Assembly: GCA_023393125.1 (NCBI GenBank)
Contig: JAEWMQ010000046.1
Span: forward strand, 13,570-77,569
Direction of reading: 5' to 3'
Origin: Bacillota bacterium
GTDB taxonomy: Bacteria > Bacillota > Clostridia > Lachnospirales > Cellulosilyticaceae
DNA: 64,000 bases
Both the position numbers and the translations under genes were made by a program. Within the stretch, counting starts at the first letter, position 1; each line of letters opens with the position of its first letter. Positions 18,886-27,527 of this stretch are shown one piece after another. The notes under the pieces are model-generated. The model saw only the letters and a program-made list of their open reading frames with translations, made no database searches and was not told where the DNA came from.

Positions 18886-19358
18886 AACTTATTCTCCTTG
18901 AATTGTTTGGCCTTAAAATAGGCTTGTTGCTCTTCTACAAAGTGTACTAAACTTTCTAGAGATTGAATTAAAATTTGGTGCTCATCTTCCTTTAAGCCTT
19001 GTAACATACGTCTTACCATATGTCTATGAAAGTGGTCATGTAGTCTCCAAGCTAATTTTCCCTTTTTGGTGAGCATAAGATGAACAATACGTCTATCCTC
19101 TTCCTTATCACTTCTTACTACATATTCCTTTTTTACAAGGCGATTAATAGTTACTGTGAGGCTCCCTACTGTAATACCTAACTTATGAGCTGTTTCAGTC
19201 ATGGTTTTGCCTTTAAGTTCAATAGCCTCAATAGCATGTAACTCTGTGATGGTTAAATCACTAAAAGGACCTTCTTTTAACACATCTTTCTCAAGTGTAA
19301 GAATTTTATTAAAGGAATTCACAAGCAAGGTGTTTACAATCTCAATTGAGTCCTCCAA
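18882..19358 (-). CDS. fabT: MarR-family regulator of fatty-acid synthesis (FabT-like)
   Basis: 158 residues. It is a winged-helix MarR protein with the recognition segment MTETAHKLGITVGSLTVTINRLVKK (written in part) and the wing KEEDRRIVHLMLTKKG. The start is a TTG at 19358 with GGGAGG 8 nt upstream; the next Met is about 50 residues in. It is the first gene of the fab operon, as fabT is in streptococci and many Clostridia, where FabT with acyl-ACP represses the operon. Its promoter and the divergent one both carry ACTTTG-N5-CAAAGT palindromes, consistent with autoregulation. Confidence 0.9.
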   Translation of the reverse strand: MEDSIEIVNTLLVNSFNKILTLEKDVLKEGPFSDLTITELHAIEAIELKGKTMTETAHKLGITVGSLTVTINRLVKKEYVVRSDKEEDRRIVHLMLTKKGKLAWRLHDHFHRHMVRRMLQGLKEDEHQILIQSLESLVHFVEEQQAYFKAKQFKENKL

Positions 19359-19399
19359 CTTTTCTTCCTCCCTTCAAGTGAAATAAGCAAAATACTTTT

Positions 19400-19458
19400 A
19401 CTTTGTATTTCAAAGTATTTTATTTTCAAAGTATATGACTTCATCTGCATTTTGTCAA
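19400..19458 (-). promoter_or_regulatory. Promoter of the fab operon with FabT-like operators
   Basis: On the minus strand there is TTGACA (19458-19453), 17 nt, then TATACT (19435-19430), a near-perfect sigma-A promoter with start near 19423. A half site CAAAGT (19427-19432) overlaps the -10, and a 17-bp palindrome ACTTTG-TATTT-CAAAGT lies at 19400-19416, just downstream of the start. This position would block RNA polymerase. Confidence 0.85.
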
Positions 19459-19492
19459 TACATTTTTTTACATTTACGAATTGATTTCTTTA

Positions 19493-19556
19493 TTGACAAT
19501 TTTGCGCTTTCTTCATATACTTTGATTATCAAAGTCTTTACTTTGAATATCAAAAT
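19493..19556 (+). promoter_or_regulatory. Divergent promoter with FabT-like operators
   Basis: On the plus strand there is TTGACA (19493-19498), 17 nt, then TATACT (19516-19521). The palindrome ACTTTGATTATCAAAGT (19519-19535) overlaps the -10 end, and a second copy ACTTTGAATATCAAAAT lies at 19540-19556. The pair mirrors the leftward promoter. The first gene downstream is the FabK paralogue at 20273, reached only through the repeat element at 19584-20216. Confidence 0.8.
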
Positions 19557-19583
19557 AAATGTTTTTTATTGATTCAGCTATAC

Positions 19584-20216
19584 AAACAGAGATTTAAATA
19601 GCAATGTATATAGCAAGGTACCGCCATGTCAGAAGAGAATGGTGCTTGGTTTCAGCTGCTGTCTCGGCTCACTAAGCAGTTCTAAACTTGTAGCCCTTAT
19701 GAACGGCTGAAAACTCGCTAGCGCTCAAACACTCAGCCTAAAACCCATAAGGGCTCCTTCGTTAAGAACTGCTAAGCTTACCTCCAAGGCACCCTACACC
19801 AATCCCCATCCCCTCCTGACTTGGCTACTACTATGCAAGAACAGTCTATTTAACTGCTTTATGCGTTATTATTGCTAGGGCGAAATATGAGAAAATGGCT
19901 TATAAGCTTAAACTATCATTATATTTTTCTCCCGCCGTTTTATTCTCAGGAACGTTTATAAGTTTAGTAACGTTTGGAAGAAATGAGAGGGGAGGGCTAT
20001 CTGGAAGGGTGACTTGGGAGAGTTTTTTAGAGACACTTGGCGAGTGTTTTGGATGGGGTTTAGTGCGAGTGTCTGAGCGTAGCGAGTTTTCGCACGTTCA
20101 TCCAAATAAACGAGCCTAGTGCCTCAAAAAACTTGAACCGGAACCCTGGAAGATAGGTCTGCCCTCTCATTTCCTCCCATCAGCTCTTCTCATAAACTCC
20201 CCTCAAATTTCTGTTG
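19584..20216 (+). mobile_element. Twin-hairpin repeat element, copy A (MITE-like)
   Basis: 633 bp with imperfect terminal inverted repeats AAACAGAGATTTA (19584-19596) and CAAATTTCTGTTG (20204-20216). The inside is two long imperfect hairpins. The first has its apex near 19698-19753 (apical stem GGCTGA/TCAGCC inside CTTATG/CATAAG). The second has its apex near 20050-20105 (stem GTGCGA/TCGCAC inside GGATG/CATCC). No transposase is encoded; a short open frame MAYKLK... at 19895 is not conserved as coding. It aligns over its whole length with copies at 34387 (inverted) and 52470 (same orientation). Confidence 0.8.
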
Positions 20217-20272
20217 ATGTTAGTACCTGAATAATTACCATTTTATTTAATTTAATACATGGAGTTGATCTA

Positions 20273-21325
20273 ATGAACTTAATTCATTTGCCTTTTGGCA
20301 ATTTAAAAGCAAAATTCCCCATCATTCAAGGTGGTATGGGCGTAGGTATTTCTTTACATCAGTTAGCTGGTCATGTAGCTAAAAGCGGGGGAATCGGTAT
20401 TATCTCTGCTGCTCAAGTAGGTTACCGTGAACCTGATTTTCTAACGAATACCTTAACTGCTAACTTACGCAGTTTAAAAGATGAGATATTAAAAGCGAAA
20501 GCCATTGCCCCTCAAGGTATTATAGGGGTTAATATTATGGTGGCTTTAAAGCATTACGGTGAGTTTGCAAAAAAAGCGGTAGAAGCTGGTGCTGATCTTA
20601 TTATTTCTGGCGCTGGACTTCCTTTAGACTTACCCCTTTTCACAAAAGGTAGTGCTACCAAAATAGCTCCTATTGTTTCATCAGGGAAGGCTGCTAGTGT
20701 TATTTGTCGTATGTGGGATCGTAAGCATCAAGTAGCACCTGACTGCATTGTTGTGGAAGGGCCTTTAGCCGGAGGACATTTAGGTTTTTCTCTGGAAGCT
20801 ATTGAAGAAAATCCTAATGTATTAGATATTATGAAAGACGTCAAAGAAGTCGTTAAAGACTATGAAGAAAAGTATGAAAAAGCTATTCCAGTTATTGTAG
20901 CCGGTGGTATTTACACAGGTGAGGATGTACGCCTTGCCTTAGACAATGGTGCTGATGGGGTACAGATGGGAACGCGCTTTGTAACTACTTATGAATGTGA
21001 TGCTGCCCCTGCTTACAAAGAGGCTTATATCAAAGCACAAAAAGAAGATATTCACATTATTAAAAGTCCTGTTGGGATGCCTGGCCGTGCCATTTTAAAC
21101 GACTATATTAAAAATACACCAGGTAATAAAGCCTGCTTTTACCATTGCATTGAGAAATGTGGTGTAACAACAATCCCTTACTGCATTTCTAAAGCACTTA
21201 TTTCTGCTGCTAAAGGAGATACAGACCATGCACTTCTTTTCTGTGGTAGCAATGCCTATAAAGCGACACATTTAGAATCAGTAGCTGATATTTTTGAAGA
21301 AATTAAAACTTCACTTGAAAAATAA
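20273..21325 (+). CDS. FabK/nitronate monooxygenase family flavoprotein
   Basis: 350 residues, FMN TIM barrel: FPIIQGGMGVGIS, VVEGPLAGGHLG, then VAGGIYTGEDVRLALDNGADGVQMGTRF (written in part). It is longer than FabK, with a Cys-rich insertion near the end (ACFYHCIEKCGVTTIPYC) typical of the clostridial nitronate monooxygenase subgroup. GGAG lies 9 nt before the ATG. The upstream divergent promoter carries the same operators as the fab operon, which suggests a lipid-related job, perhaps as an alternative enoyl reductase. Nitronate detoxification is the family alternative. A strong terminator follows. Confidence 0.8.
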   Translation: MNLIHLPFGNLKAKFPIIQGGMGVGISLHQLAGHVAKSGGIGIISAAQVGYREPDFLTNTLTANLRSLKDEILKAKAIAPQGIIGVNIMVALKHYGEFAKKAVEAGADLIISGAGLPLDLPLFTKGSATKIAPIVSSGKAASVICRMWDRKHQVAPDCIVVEGPLAGGHLGFSLEAIEENPNVLDIMKDVKEVVKDYEEKYEKAIPVIVAGGIYTGEDVRLALDNGADGVQMGTRFVTTYECDAAPAYKEAYIKAQKEDIHIIKSPVGMPGRAILNDYIKNTPGNKACFYHCIEKCGVTTIPYCISKALISAAKGDTDHALLFCGSNAYKATHLESVADIFEEIKTSLEK

Positions 21326-21337
21326 AATTAAATCAAT

Positions 21338-21381
21338 AAAAACGGTCATTTGGCAACCCTCACTACCAAATGACCGTTTTT
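21338..21381 (+). terminator. Intrinsic terminator
   Basis: A 16-bp perfect stem AAAAACGGTCATTTGG (21338-21353) with its complement (21366-21381), ending in a T-run, directly after the FabK paralogue. Confidence 0.92.
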
Positions 21382-21436
21382 AACTATAGATGGGAGTTTG
21401 TCTATAGTACGACATAAAACCTTTAGTCCCTTATTA

Positions 21437-22192
21437 TTATTTACAAAATTGTTCCACTTTAATCAACAACTTTTCTTTTTCTTCTTCAAATTGCTTTTTT
21501 CTATTCACATTAGCACCTGAAGGATGTGGAAAACCTAATAAGCACTTATTTTCATCAACTTTCCCCTCGGCAATTAAACACTTTATTACTTCTTCTACAC
21601 ATCTACCTAACGGAATAATAAGTGCATCTTGCATTAATTCTATTTGCGGATAAAAATGTGCTTCTACATAGCTCATTAAAAAATCATTTTTTAAAAGCTG
21701 AGGACTATGTCCCGTATAATTTTTCCCCTTTACAAATGCTGCAAAAGGAATCATAGAGGTAGTATGCAGCAAGTCTTCTCTTTCATCAAAAAGTGCCTTC
21801 GCATTTTGAGTCCCCAGGCCTTTTGGCAACTCTAGCGCTTCTAGCATGTCCATTACATTTTTTCTAAGTGTTCCTGCTAAACGCCCTTCTTTTTTACATA
21901 AATAGACTATTTCTTCTAGAGACTTATTTTCCTCTATGCATGCTCTAGCCGTACTAATAGACTTACTCATTTGAGTAAAGCCTGGTGTGATCCCTACAAT
22001 AAATACTTTTGCTTTTGGATTCACGTATTCATTATGTGTACAGTAATAAAGCCCTATCTCTTTTTCAGCCTCTACTAAAAACTCTGGTATGATTAATTCT
22101 TCTCTTTTATAAGCTGTTTTTAAGGGGAGCTCTTTAATCTTTTCATAGTAGTCTTTTAAATGAGGTAAATAGTTCACCTTCGTTTTCCTCAC
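21437..22192 (-). CDS. Uracil-DNA glycosylase superfamily-like protein
   Basis: 251 residues. Two elements recall the UDG fold: GITPGFTQ at residues 67-74 (motif 1 place, GxxPG) and GFPHPSGANVNR at 220-231 (motif 2, HPSxxN). Other family residues are not obvious, so catalytic activity is uncertain. It follows a small gene at 22603 with a 9-nt gap and is divergent from a radical SAM/DUF4130 pair whose family is itself named for linkage to UDG. This makes a DNA-repair or base-modification role plausible. Confidence 0.6.
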   Translation of the reverse strand: MRKTKVNYLPHLKDYYEKIKELPLKTAYKREELIIPEFLVEAEKEIGLYYCTHNEYVNPKAKVFIVGITPGFTQMSKSISTARACIEENKSLEEIVYLCKKEGRLAGTLRKNVMDMLEALELPKGLGTQNAKALFDEREDLLHTTSMIPFAAFVKGKNYTGHSPQLLKNDFLMSYVEAHFYPQIELMQDALIIPLGRCVEEVIKCLIAEGKVDENKCLLGFPHPSGANVNRKKQFEEEKEKLLIKVEQFCK

Positions 22193-22201
22193 TCCCTCAT
22201 T

Positions 22202-22603
22202 TTATGCTTCTGGTGTTAACTTAACTAGTAAAATACCTTCTGCTGGAATCAATAGTCTTAAAACCTCTTCTGAGACATCAATATCCTCTGCAGTTAAAAC
22301 ACAGTAAGCACTACATTTTTCTTCTAACTCTAAAGCTGAAAGAGGTAATTCTAACCTAATCTCCTCTTCTATTTTATTAAACAAGCTTAAATACTTACCT
22401 GTTTCATCCTCACTAGAAAGTATTGTTAATTCCTTAGAATCATAAATCATCTTTGTTGTATTACTGATCTCATGTGCTTTTAAAATAAGCTGTTCTTTAA
22501 TAGAAGGATATTTTCCTCCCTTTTCAAAAATAGCAGTTAACTCCTCCTTGTTAATATGGCTATCTACTATTGTAAGTGTCTCTGGTAATTGAATATGGAT
22601 CAT
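22202..22603 (-). CDS. Hypothetical protein, operon partner of the UDG-like gene
   Basis: 133 residues, acidic, no signal peptide or membrane segment. I recognise no family. GGGAGGT sits 7 nt upstream of the ATG. The stop is 9 nt from the start of the UDG-like gene, so the two are probably co-transcribed. Confidence 0.65.
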   Translation of the reverse strand: MIHIQLPETLTIVDSHINKEELTAIFEKGGKYPSIKEQLILKAHEISNTTKMIYDSKELTILSSEDETGKYLSLFNKIEEEIRLELPLSALELEEKCSAYCVLTAEDIDVSEEVLRLLIPAEGILLVKLTPEA

Positions 22604-22893
22604 ATATTGACCTCCCTTCTACTCATGTTAAGTTTAGTATTTAAATTTATGATAATACAATTCTTGCTTTAAGTAAACATATGGACTTTTATTCTAAAAA
22701 TTCATGTCAATATATCCATTATTTAACCTTATAAAGCTAATTTTCTACAATAGTTTCATTAACTTTTATTTTTTACTTTCTAAATAGAATTATACTCCTT
22801 CAACTTTATTATTTATCTTAATCCTTGTTTATTTACTATGCTTGTGATAAACTAGAACATATGTTCGATTTTTTTAAAAGGTATGGTGAAATT

Positions 22894-24270
22894 ATGGATA
22901 TTAAAGAAAAACTAGAAATCCTATCTGATGCTGCCAAATATGATGTTTCTTGCTCCTCTTCAGGCTCCAAGCGTGCTTCTCAAAAAGGACAGCTAGGTTC
23001 TACAGAATCTGCTGGTATTTGTCATAGCTATACGCCTGATGGACGCTGCATCTCTCTTCTAAAAATCCTTTTAACTAACTACTGTATTTATGATTGCGCT
23101 TATTGTATTAATAAGCGTTCTAATAATATCCCAAGAGCATCTTTTACAGTAGAAGAAGTGGTATCTCTTACCATTAACTTTTATAGACGTAATTATATAG
23201 AAGGCCTTTTTTTAAGCTCAGCCATTATCAAGGATGCTAATCATACCATGGAAATGCTTACTAGTATTGTCAAAAAGCTGCGTCATGAATATCACTTTGG
23301 TGGCTATATTCACTTAAAAGCTATCCCTGGAGCTAGTGAAGAGTTAATTCATGAAGCAGGTCTTCATGTAGATCGTATGAGTGTTAATATCGAATTACCT
23401 TCAGCTGACTCTCTTAAACTCTTAGCACCAGATAAGAAAAAAGAAGCTATTTTTAAACCAATGCATGATATCCACCAAAATAGTTTAATTCACCTAGAAG
23501 AACGTAAAAAGTCTCTAAAAGCGCCCCTTTATGTACCTGGCGGTCAAAGTACCCAGCTTATTATTGGTGCTACGCCAGATACAGACTACAATATATTAAA
23601 CCTAAGTGAAAAACTTTATAACAAATATGGTTTAAAAAGAGTCTATTACTCGGCTTATACACCAGTCAATCAAGGTAAAAACTTACCAGAGCTTACTCAG
23701 CCGCCTACGCTTAGAGAGCATCGACTCTATCAAGGTGATTGGCTGCTTAGACTCTATGGTTTCAAAGCTAAGGAGCTTTTAGATGAGACAAATCCTCAAT
23801 TTGATCCCTACTTAGATCCTAAAACCTCTTGGGCTCTCAATCATTTAGAGCAGTTTCCTGTGGAAATTAATCGTGCTCCCTATCAAATGCTACTACGCGT
23901 TCCTGGTATTGGCATTCGTGGTGCACAAAAAATCATGAGTAGTAGGCGTATTGCTCCTCTGCATTATGAAGACTTACGTAAATTAGGTATTGTGCTTAAA
24001 AGAGCGCAGTACTTCATTACTTGTAACACTAAATATTATGGCAAAGTGGATATGCAGGAAGATAAGATTAAGCGCATTTTAATTCCTCAAGATGCTTATT
24101 ATGATGAAACGGCACCTTATGAGCAGCTGAGTTTATTTAACTTCCAAACATCTCTATCAACTAAAATCTCCACTTCACCCACTTCCTCACTTTTACTGCC
24201 GGAAACAGTCGGTATCAAACAACATCTTTTACTACCTGATACGGCTACCGCATTAACAGGTGAATTATAA
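22894..24270 (+). CDS. Putative DNA modification/repair radical SAM protein
   Basis: 458 residues from ATG 22894 (MDIKEKLEILSDAAKYDVSC, the usual start of this family); upstream in-frame TTG and ATG codons give an unlikely extension. The radical SAM motif CIYDCAYC supplies Cys64, Cys68 and Cys71. A C-terminal helix-hairpin-helix (LRVPGIGIRGAQKIMSSRR) suggests DNA binding. The family (rSAM_link_UDG, TIGR03916 as I recall) is almost always paired with the SAM-linked DUF4130 protein that follows here. The reaction is unknown. Confidence 0.88.
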   Translation: MDIKEKLEILSDAAKYDVSCSSSGSKRASQKGQLGSTESAGICHSYTPDGRCISLLKILLTNYCIYDCAYCINKRSNNIPRASFTVEEVVSLTINFYRRNYIEGLFLSSAIIKDANHTMEMLTSIVKKLRHEYHFGGYIHLKAIPGASEELIHEAGLHVDRMSVNIELPSADSLKLLAPDKKKEAIFKPMHDIHQNSLIHLEERKKSLKAPLYVPGGQSTQLIIGATPDTDYNILNLSEKLYNKYGLKRVYYSAYTPVNQGKNLPELTQPPTLREHRLYQGDWLLRLYGFKAKELLDETNPQFDPYLDPKTSWALNHLEQFPVEINRAPYQMLLRVPGIGIRGAQKIMSSRRIAPLHYEDLRKLGIVLKRAQYFITCNTKYYGKVDMQEDKIKRILIPQDAYYDETAPYEQLSLFNFQTSLSTKISTSPTSSLLLPETVGIKQHLLLPDTATALTGEL

Positions 24271-24293
24271 CTATCCTTTTTAAGGAGGCTTTT

Positions 24294-25034
24294 ATGATTG
24301 ATTATTTATATGATGGCACCTTTGATGGCTTATTAACTGCTATTTTTTATGGTTATAGCGAACGCCTAGAAGTGCATATTTATAAAGCTCAGCTTTACGC
24401 ACCTTCTCTTTTTGCTTCTCCTAAAACTATTATCACCGAACCTGAAAAAGCTGATCGTGTTTATAATAGTATTCATGATAAACTTTCCACGTCTACTTTA
24501 GAAAATGTTTATTGCGCCTATTTAAGTGAAGAAGAAGGTGTTGAAACCCTTATTTTAAACTACTTAAAACTCTGTTATCGTTATACAGACAGTATCAACT
24601 TAGCCAAAAATAATGATATTATTCGCGCTATGGATTTAGCTGTTAAACATGTACGTTTTGAAGCCCATCGTTATAATGGCTTTGTACGCTTTAAAGAAAT
24701 ACGCCCTATGCTATTTTATGCCCAAATTGAACCAGACCATCATATTTTACCTTTATTAATAGAACACTTTGAAAAGCGTTTTTCTGATCAATGTTTCATG
24801 ATTCATGATACCAAACGCTCAGAAGTAATTGTTTATAATCAAAAGGAAATCTTTATTCAGCAGCTTACCCCTGAGGAAGCTGAATTACTTTTAAAAACAC
24901 GAATAGATGATCCATTTGAAAAACTCTTTAAGGCTTACTATACTTCAACCACTATTCCTGAGCGTATTAATATTAAGAGGCGTAATGCTTATATGCCTAG
25001 ACGTTATTTTAAACATTTAGTGGAATTACAATAA
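24294..25034 (+). CDS. DUF4130 protein, partner of the radical SAM enzyme
   Basis: 246 residues. Recognised by the YLYDGTFDGLLTAIFYGY N-terminus and the H-x-Y-N-GFVRFKE core of the 'SAM-linked probable DNA metabolism protein' family (TIGR03915 as I recall). In other genomes this domain is fused to a UDG-like domain. AAGGAGG precedes the ATG; it starts 23 nt after the radical SAM stop. A terminator follows directly, so this is a two-gene operon. Confidence 0.85.
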   Translation: MIDYLYDGTFDGLLTAIFYGYSERLEVHIYKAQLYAPSLFASPKTIITEPEKADRVYNSIHDKLSTSTLENVYCAYLSEEEGVETLILNYLKLCYRYTDSINLAKNNDIIRAMDLAVKHVRFEAHRYNGFVRFKEIRPMLFYAQIEPDHHILPLLIEHFEKRFSDQCFMIHDTKRSEVIVYNQKEIFIQQLTPEEAELLLKTRIDDPFEKLFKAYYTSTTIPERINIKRRNAYMPRRYFKHLVELQ

Positions 25035-25039
25035 AAAGA

Positions 25040-25068
25040 GAGGGGATATTTCACATGAATATCCCCTC
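25040..25068 (+). terminator. Intrinsic terminator
   Basis: An 11-bp stem GAGGGGATATT/AATATCCCCTC with a 7-nt loop, followed by CTTCTTGTTT. It ends the radical SAM/DUF4130 operon. Confidence 0.8.
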
Positions 25069-25095
25069 CTTCTTGTTTATTGATTCCTATTTATT

Positions 25096-25584
25096 TTAAA
25101 GAATATTATCTTTTCCTACATTATGTGCTAAAATCTCTAATGCATTTTGCTTCATGGCTTCGCCATTTACTGTGCCACAAAGCTGAGATAATATAATTGG
25201 CTTAATGTCTCTATCAAATAAATTAAAAGCTGTAGCCATTATACTACTTTCTATATTAAGACCCGCAATATAGACTTGCTTTAACTGATTTTTCTTTAAG
25301 AGCTTTTGCACATCTTCTGTTAAAGCTGTATAAGTAGATTTCATAATCACAATATCTGCTAATTCTCCTATGCCCTCTACTAATTTTGTCTTCGGGCTAA
25401 GCATGGTCATTTCCTTCATATTTAACTCCGTTTGATATAAAGAATCCACCTTATTAATAAAACGTGTTGCAATAATTAAATCATAATCGTAATTCTTAAC
25501 ATGTTTAATAATATCTTCTGGGATTTGCTTAGTATTTTCATTTATAAATCCACTTTGTACATCAATCATTAAAAGTAATTTCAT
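25096..25584 (-). CDS. Isochorismatase-like protein lacking the catalytic Cys
   Basis: 162 residues with the cysteine-hydrolase fold: Asp8 in MIDVQSGF and Lys82 in IMKSTYTAL occupy the first two triad positions. The third, normally Cys in GxxTDxCV, reads GLNIESSI with Ser114. It is therefore probably not a normal nicotinamidase or isochorismatase, and may be inactive, a binding protein or a Ser variant. It lies 15 nt upstream of nothing but its own stop region and 15 nt downstream of the secreted-protein gene, so it may share that transcript. Confidence 0.75.
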   Translation of the reverse strand: MKLLLMIDVQSGFINENTKQIPEDIIKHVKNYDYDLIIATRFINKVDSLYQTELNMKEMTMLSPKTKLVEGIGELADIVIMKSTYTALTEDVQKLLKKNQLKQVYIAGLNIESSIMATAFNLFDRDIKPIILSQLCGTVNGEAMKQNALEILAHNVGKDNIL

Positions 25585-25599
25585 TGTTGTCTCCTCCTC

Positions 25600-27234
25600 T
25601 TATTTCCAAATTGAACTTGGAATAAAGCCAAATAATACAGGGGCTGAAGAGCCATTTGGCAATGTATATTTTATCTCTCTGCTCTCTCCTTTTGGAACTT
25701 TCCCAATAAGCGCCGCTAATTTTTTAGAACTTAAAATGTCTTCATTAGGTACATTAAATACCTTATCTTGATTCCATTTTACTGCTCCTAGATAGGCACC
25801 GCCTCTCGCATTTAAAATAACACCCATATCCTCTGTACCTTTTACTTCAATAGTAATAGGTAATCCATAATTACCTTGATTTCTAATGGTTTCACCTGTT
25901 AAAGCATCTGTACCTTCTAACCATTCTTCCTTTTCTCTTCCTATAACAAGCTTAGTTGGATTTTTAATCCCGCTTAAATCTAGTACATATTTTCTTTCTA
26001 TAACATTAAAAGTTCCTCTTACATGGTTGTCTCTTGGTAATACTTGAAGCTTTGATACATTACTTAAATCTGATTTTTCATCCATCATAACAACAGTCCA
26101 AGTGACATTTCCTGTGCTATTAAAATCAAAGAGTCCAGAAATAATTTCATTATTATTCCAAGCTTTCTTAGTTGCACTATTATAAACACATACAGTTTCA
26201 CCTGGCTTAATGATATAATCCTTACTGGTTTTTCCTTTAAAATATTGACTAACCGAACTTTGTCCTGTCTTTAAAATATTGCTATGAGGACCCAAAATAG
26301 CTTCATTACTAATTGTTAGCTTAAGATCTGTACTTTCTTTAGAAGTAGCTAAGATGACAAGCTTCTTTGGTAAGCTGGTAATATTCTTATGGTGAACTGT
26401 CATAATACCTTTCCCACTACCTGTATCCTTATACAAAATACCACTAGAAGGAACACTTTCGGGAGAATTACTCATAATCAATGTACCGGTCTCATCTTGC
26501 ACCTCTACATTTAATGCCTCATCAAAGGTATTGTAATCTTTATCAATATAACCTTCTATTAAATCTCCTTGCCTTCCTTTGTTAAATAGGTAATAGCCAT
26601 TTCTTATAATTTCTTCGTTCCTAATAGTTACATAGCAAGTCTTTTTATTTGACCAATTGCCCCATTCATCTTGCATTTCTAAGGTAATTTCATACTTACC
26701 TGGTTTCTTCAAATAAGTAGGCTTACCAGATATCAAAGAACCATTAGTCGTCACATTTTTATAGCGCCATCTCTGACTTTTAAGATTAATATCGTTTGGA
26801 TTATCATAGTCATATAGAAATTGTATTTTTTCGCCTATTGCATATGTACTTTTTTCTGTTGTAAAAGTTTTAATATTTAAGGACTTAGGGGCCGTTATCT
26901 TTACTTTTCTTCCTACAAATTCACTCCACTGCCCACTACTATCTTTTACTCTTAAATACAAAGTATACTCGCCCTCTTTTAGGCTATCCATTAAACTCTT
27001 TGCATAACTACTTATCTTTTCTTTACCATTAACGACTACTTTCCATTCTCTTTTAATAATTTTAAGACCACTTAAACTATAGCTAGATTCAACTACCTCT
27101 ATAGGCTCACCTAATTGATAGATAGCTTTAGGAAAAGAGAACTGAGCTATTGGCTTTTGAATCTCTCCATAAATTAATAAAGGAAATGTTAAACTTAGTA
27201 TAAATAGTATCCATATGATTTTGCTTCTTGTCAT
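25600..27234 (-). CDS. Secreted protein with PKD/Ig-like repeats
   Basis: 544 residues with an N-terminal signal peptide (residues 1-23, IIWILFILSLTFPLLIYG). Two tandem PKD-like domains follow: residues about 30-115 (FSFPKAIYQLGEPI ... VKDSSGQWSE) and 120-210 (FTTEKSTYAIGEKI ... MQDEWGNWS). The remaining roughly 330 residues are beta-rich and unassigned (NGYYLFNKGRQGDLIEG, LNARGGAYLGAVKW). No cell-wall anchor or SLH domain is seen. A role in surface or cell-wall binding is a guess. Confidence 0.7.
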   Translation of the reverse strand: MTRSKIIWILFILSLTFPLLIYGEIQKPIAQFSFPKAIYQLGEPIEVVESSYSLSGLKIIKREWKVVVNGKEKISSYAKSLMDSLKEGEYTLYLRVKDSSGQWSEFVGRKVKITAPKSLNIKTFTTEKSTYAIGEKIQFLYDYDNPNDINLKSQRWRYKNVTTNGSLISGKPTYLKKPGKYEITLEMQDEWGNWSNKKTCYVTIRNEEIIRNGYYLFNKGRQGDLIEGYIDKDYNTFDEALNVEVQDETGTLIMSNSPESVPSSGILYKDTGSGKGIMTVHHKNITSLPKKLVILATSKESTDLKLTISNEAILGPHSNILKTGQSSVSQYFKGKTSKDYIIKPGETVCVYNSATKKAWNNNEIISGLFDFNSTGNVTWTVVMMDEKSDLSNVSKLQVLPRDNHVRGTFNVIERKYVLDLSGIKNPTKLVIGREKEEWLEGTDALTGETIRNQGNYGLPITIEVKGTEDMGVILNARGGAYLGAVKWNQDKVFNVPNEDILSSKKLAALIGKVPKGESREIKYTLPNGSSAPVLFGFIPSSIWK

Positions 27235-27362
27235 AACAACCTCATCTACTGTGTATAACTACTTTTTTATTTTAGTAACTTTTCTTTCATTATACACCAT
27301 ATGATGTAACTTGTTACCATAAATTGACTCTAACTTAATTTTTTATACAAAAACACATAATA

Positions 27363-27403
27363 AAAGTGCCTCTTACTAGAAGTATTCTAGATTGAGGTAC
27401 TTT
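27363..27403. other. Imperfect hairpin in a divergent intergenic region
   Basis: AAAGTGCCTC (27363-27372) pairs with GAGGTACTTT (27394-27403) with one G-T wobble, followed by ATTTGC. It lies between the divergent secreted-protein gene and the response regulator, about 125 nt upstream of the latter. No gene ends into it, so it may be a leader structure rather than a terminator. The rest of the 293-nt gap shows nothing further. Confidence 0.4.
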
Positions 27404-27527
27404 ATTTGCATCTATTAACACTTATTTTACTAGTTGCATTTAAGAATGATTTAAGGTTACTATGTTATCATCCTTTAAATGAAATCATCTATTCTATTAT
27501 TGAGGCGTCGAAAGGAGTTTACAGATT

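Noticed and set aside
9551..19358. The fatty-acid operon as a novel cluster
   Set aside because: Gene content and order are the ordinary clostridial arrangement; only its promoter region and the paralogue are worth a second look.
27363..27403. Intergenic hairpin as a terminator
   Set aside because: No gene reads into it from either side, since both flanking genes start away from it.
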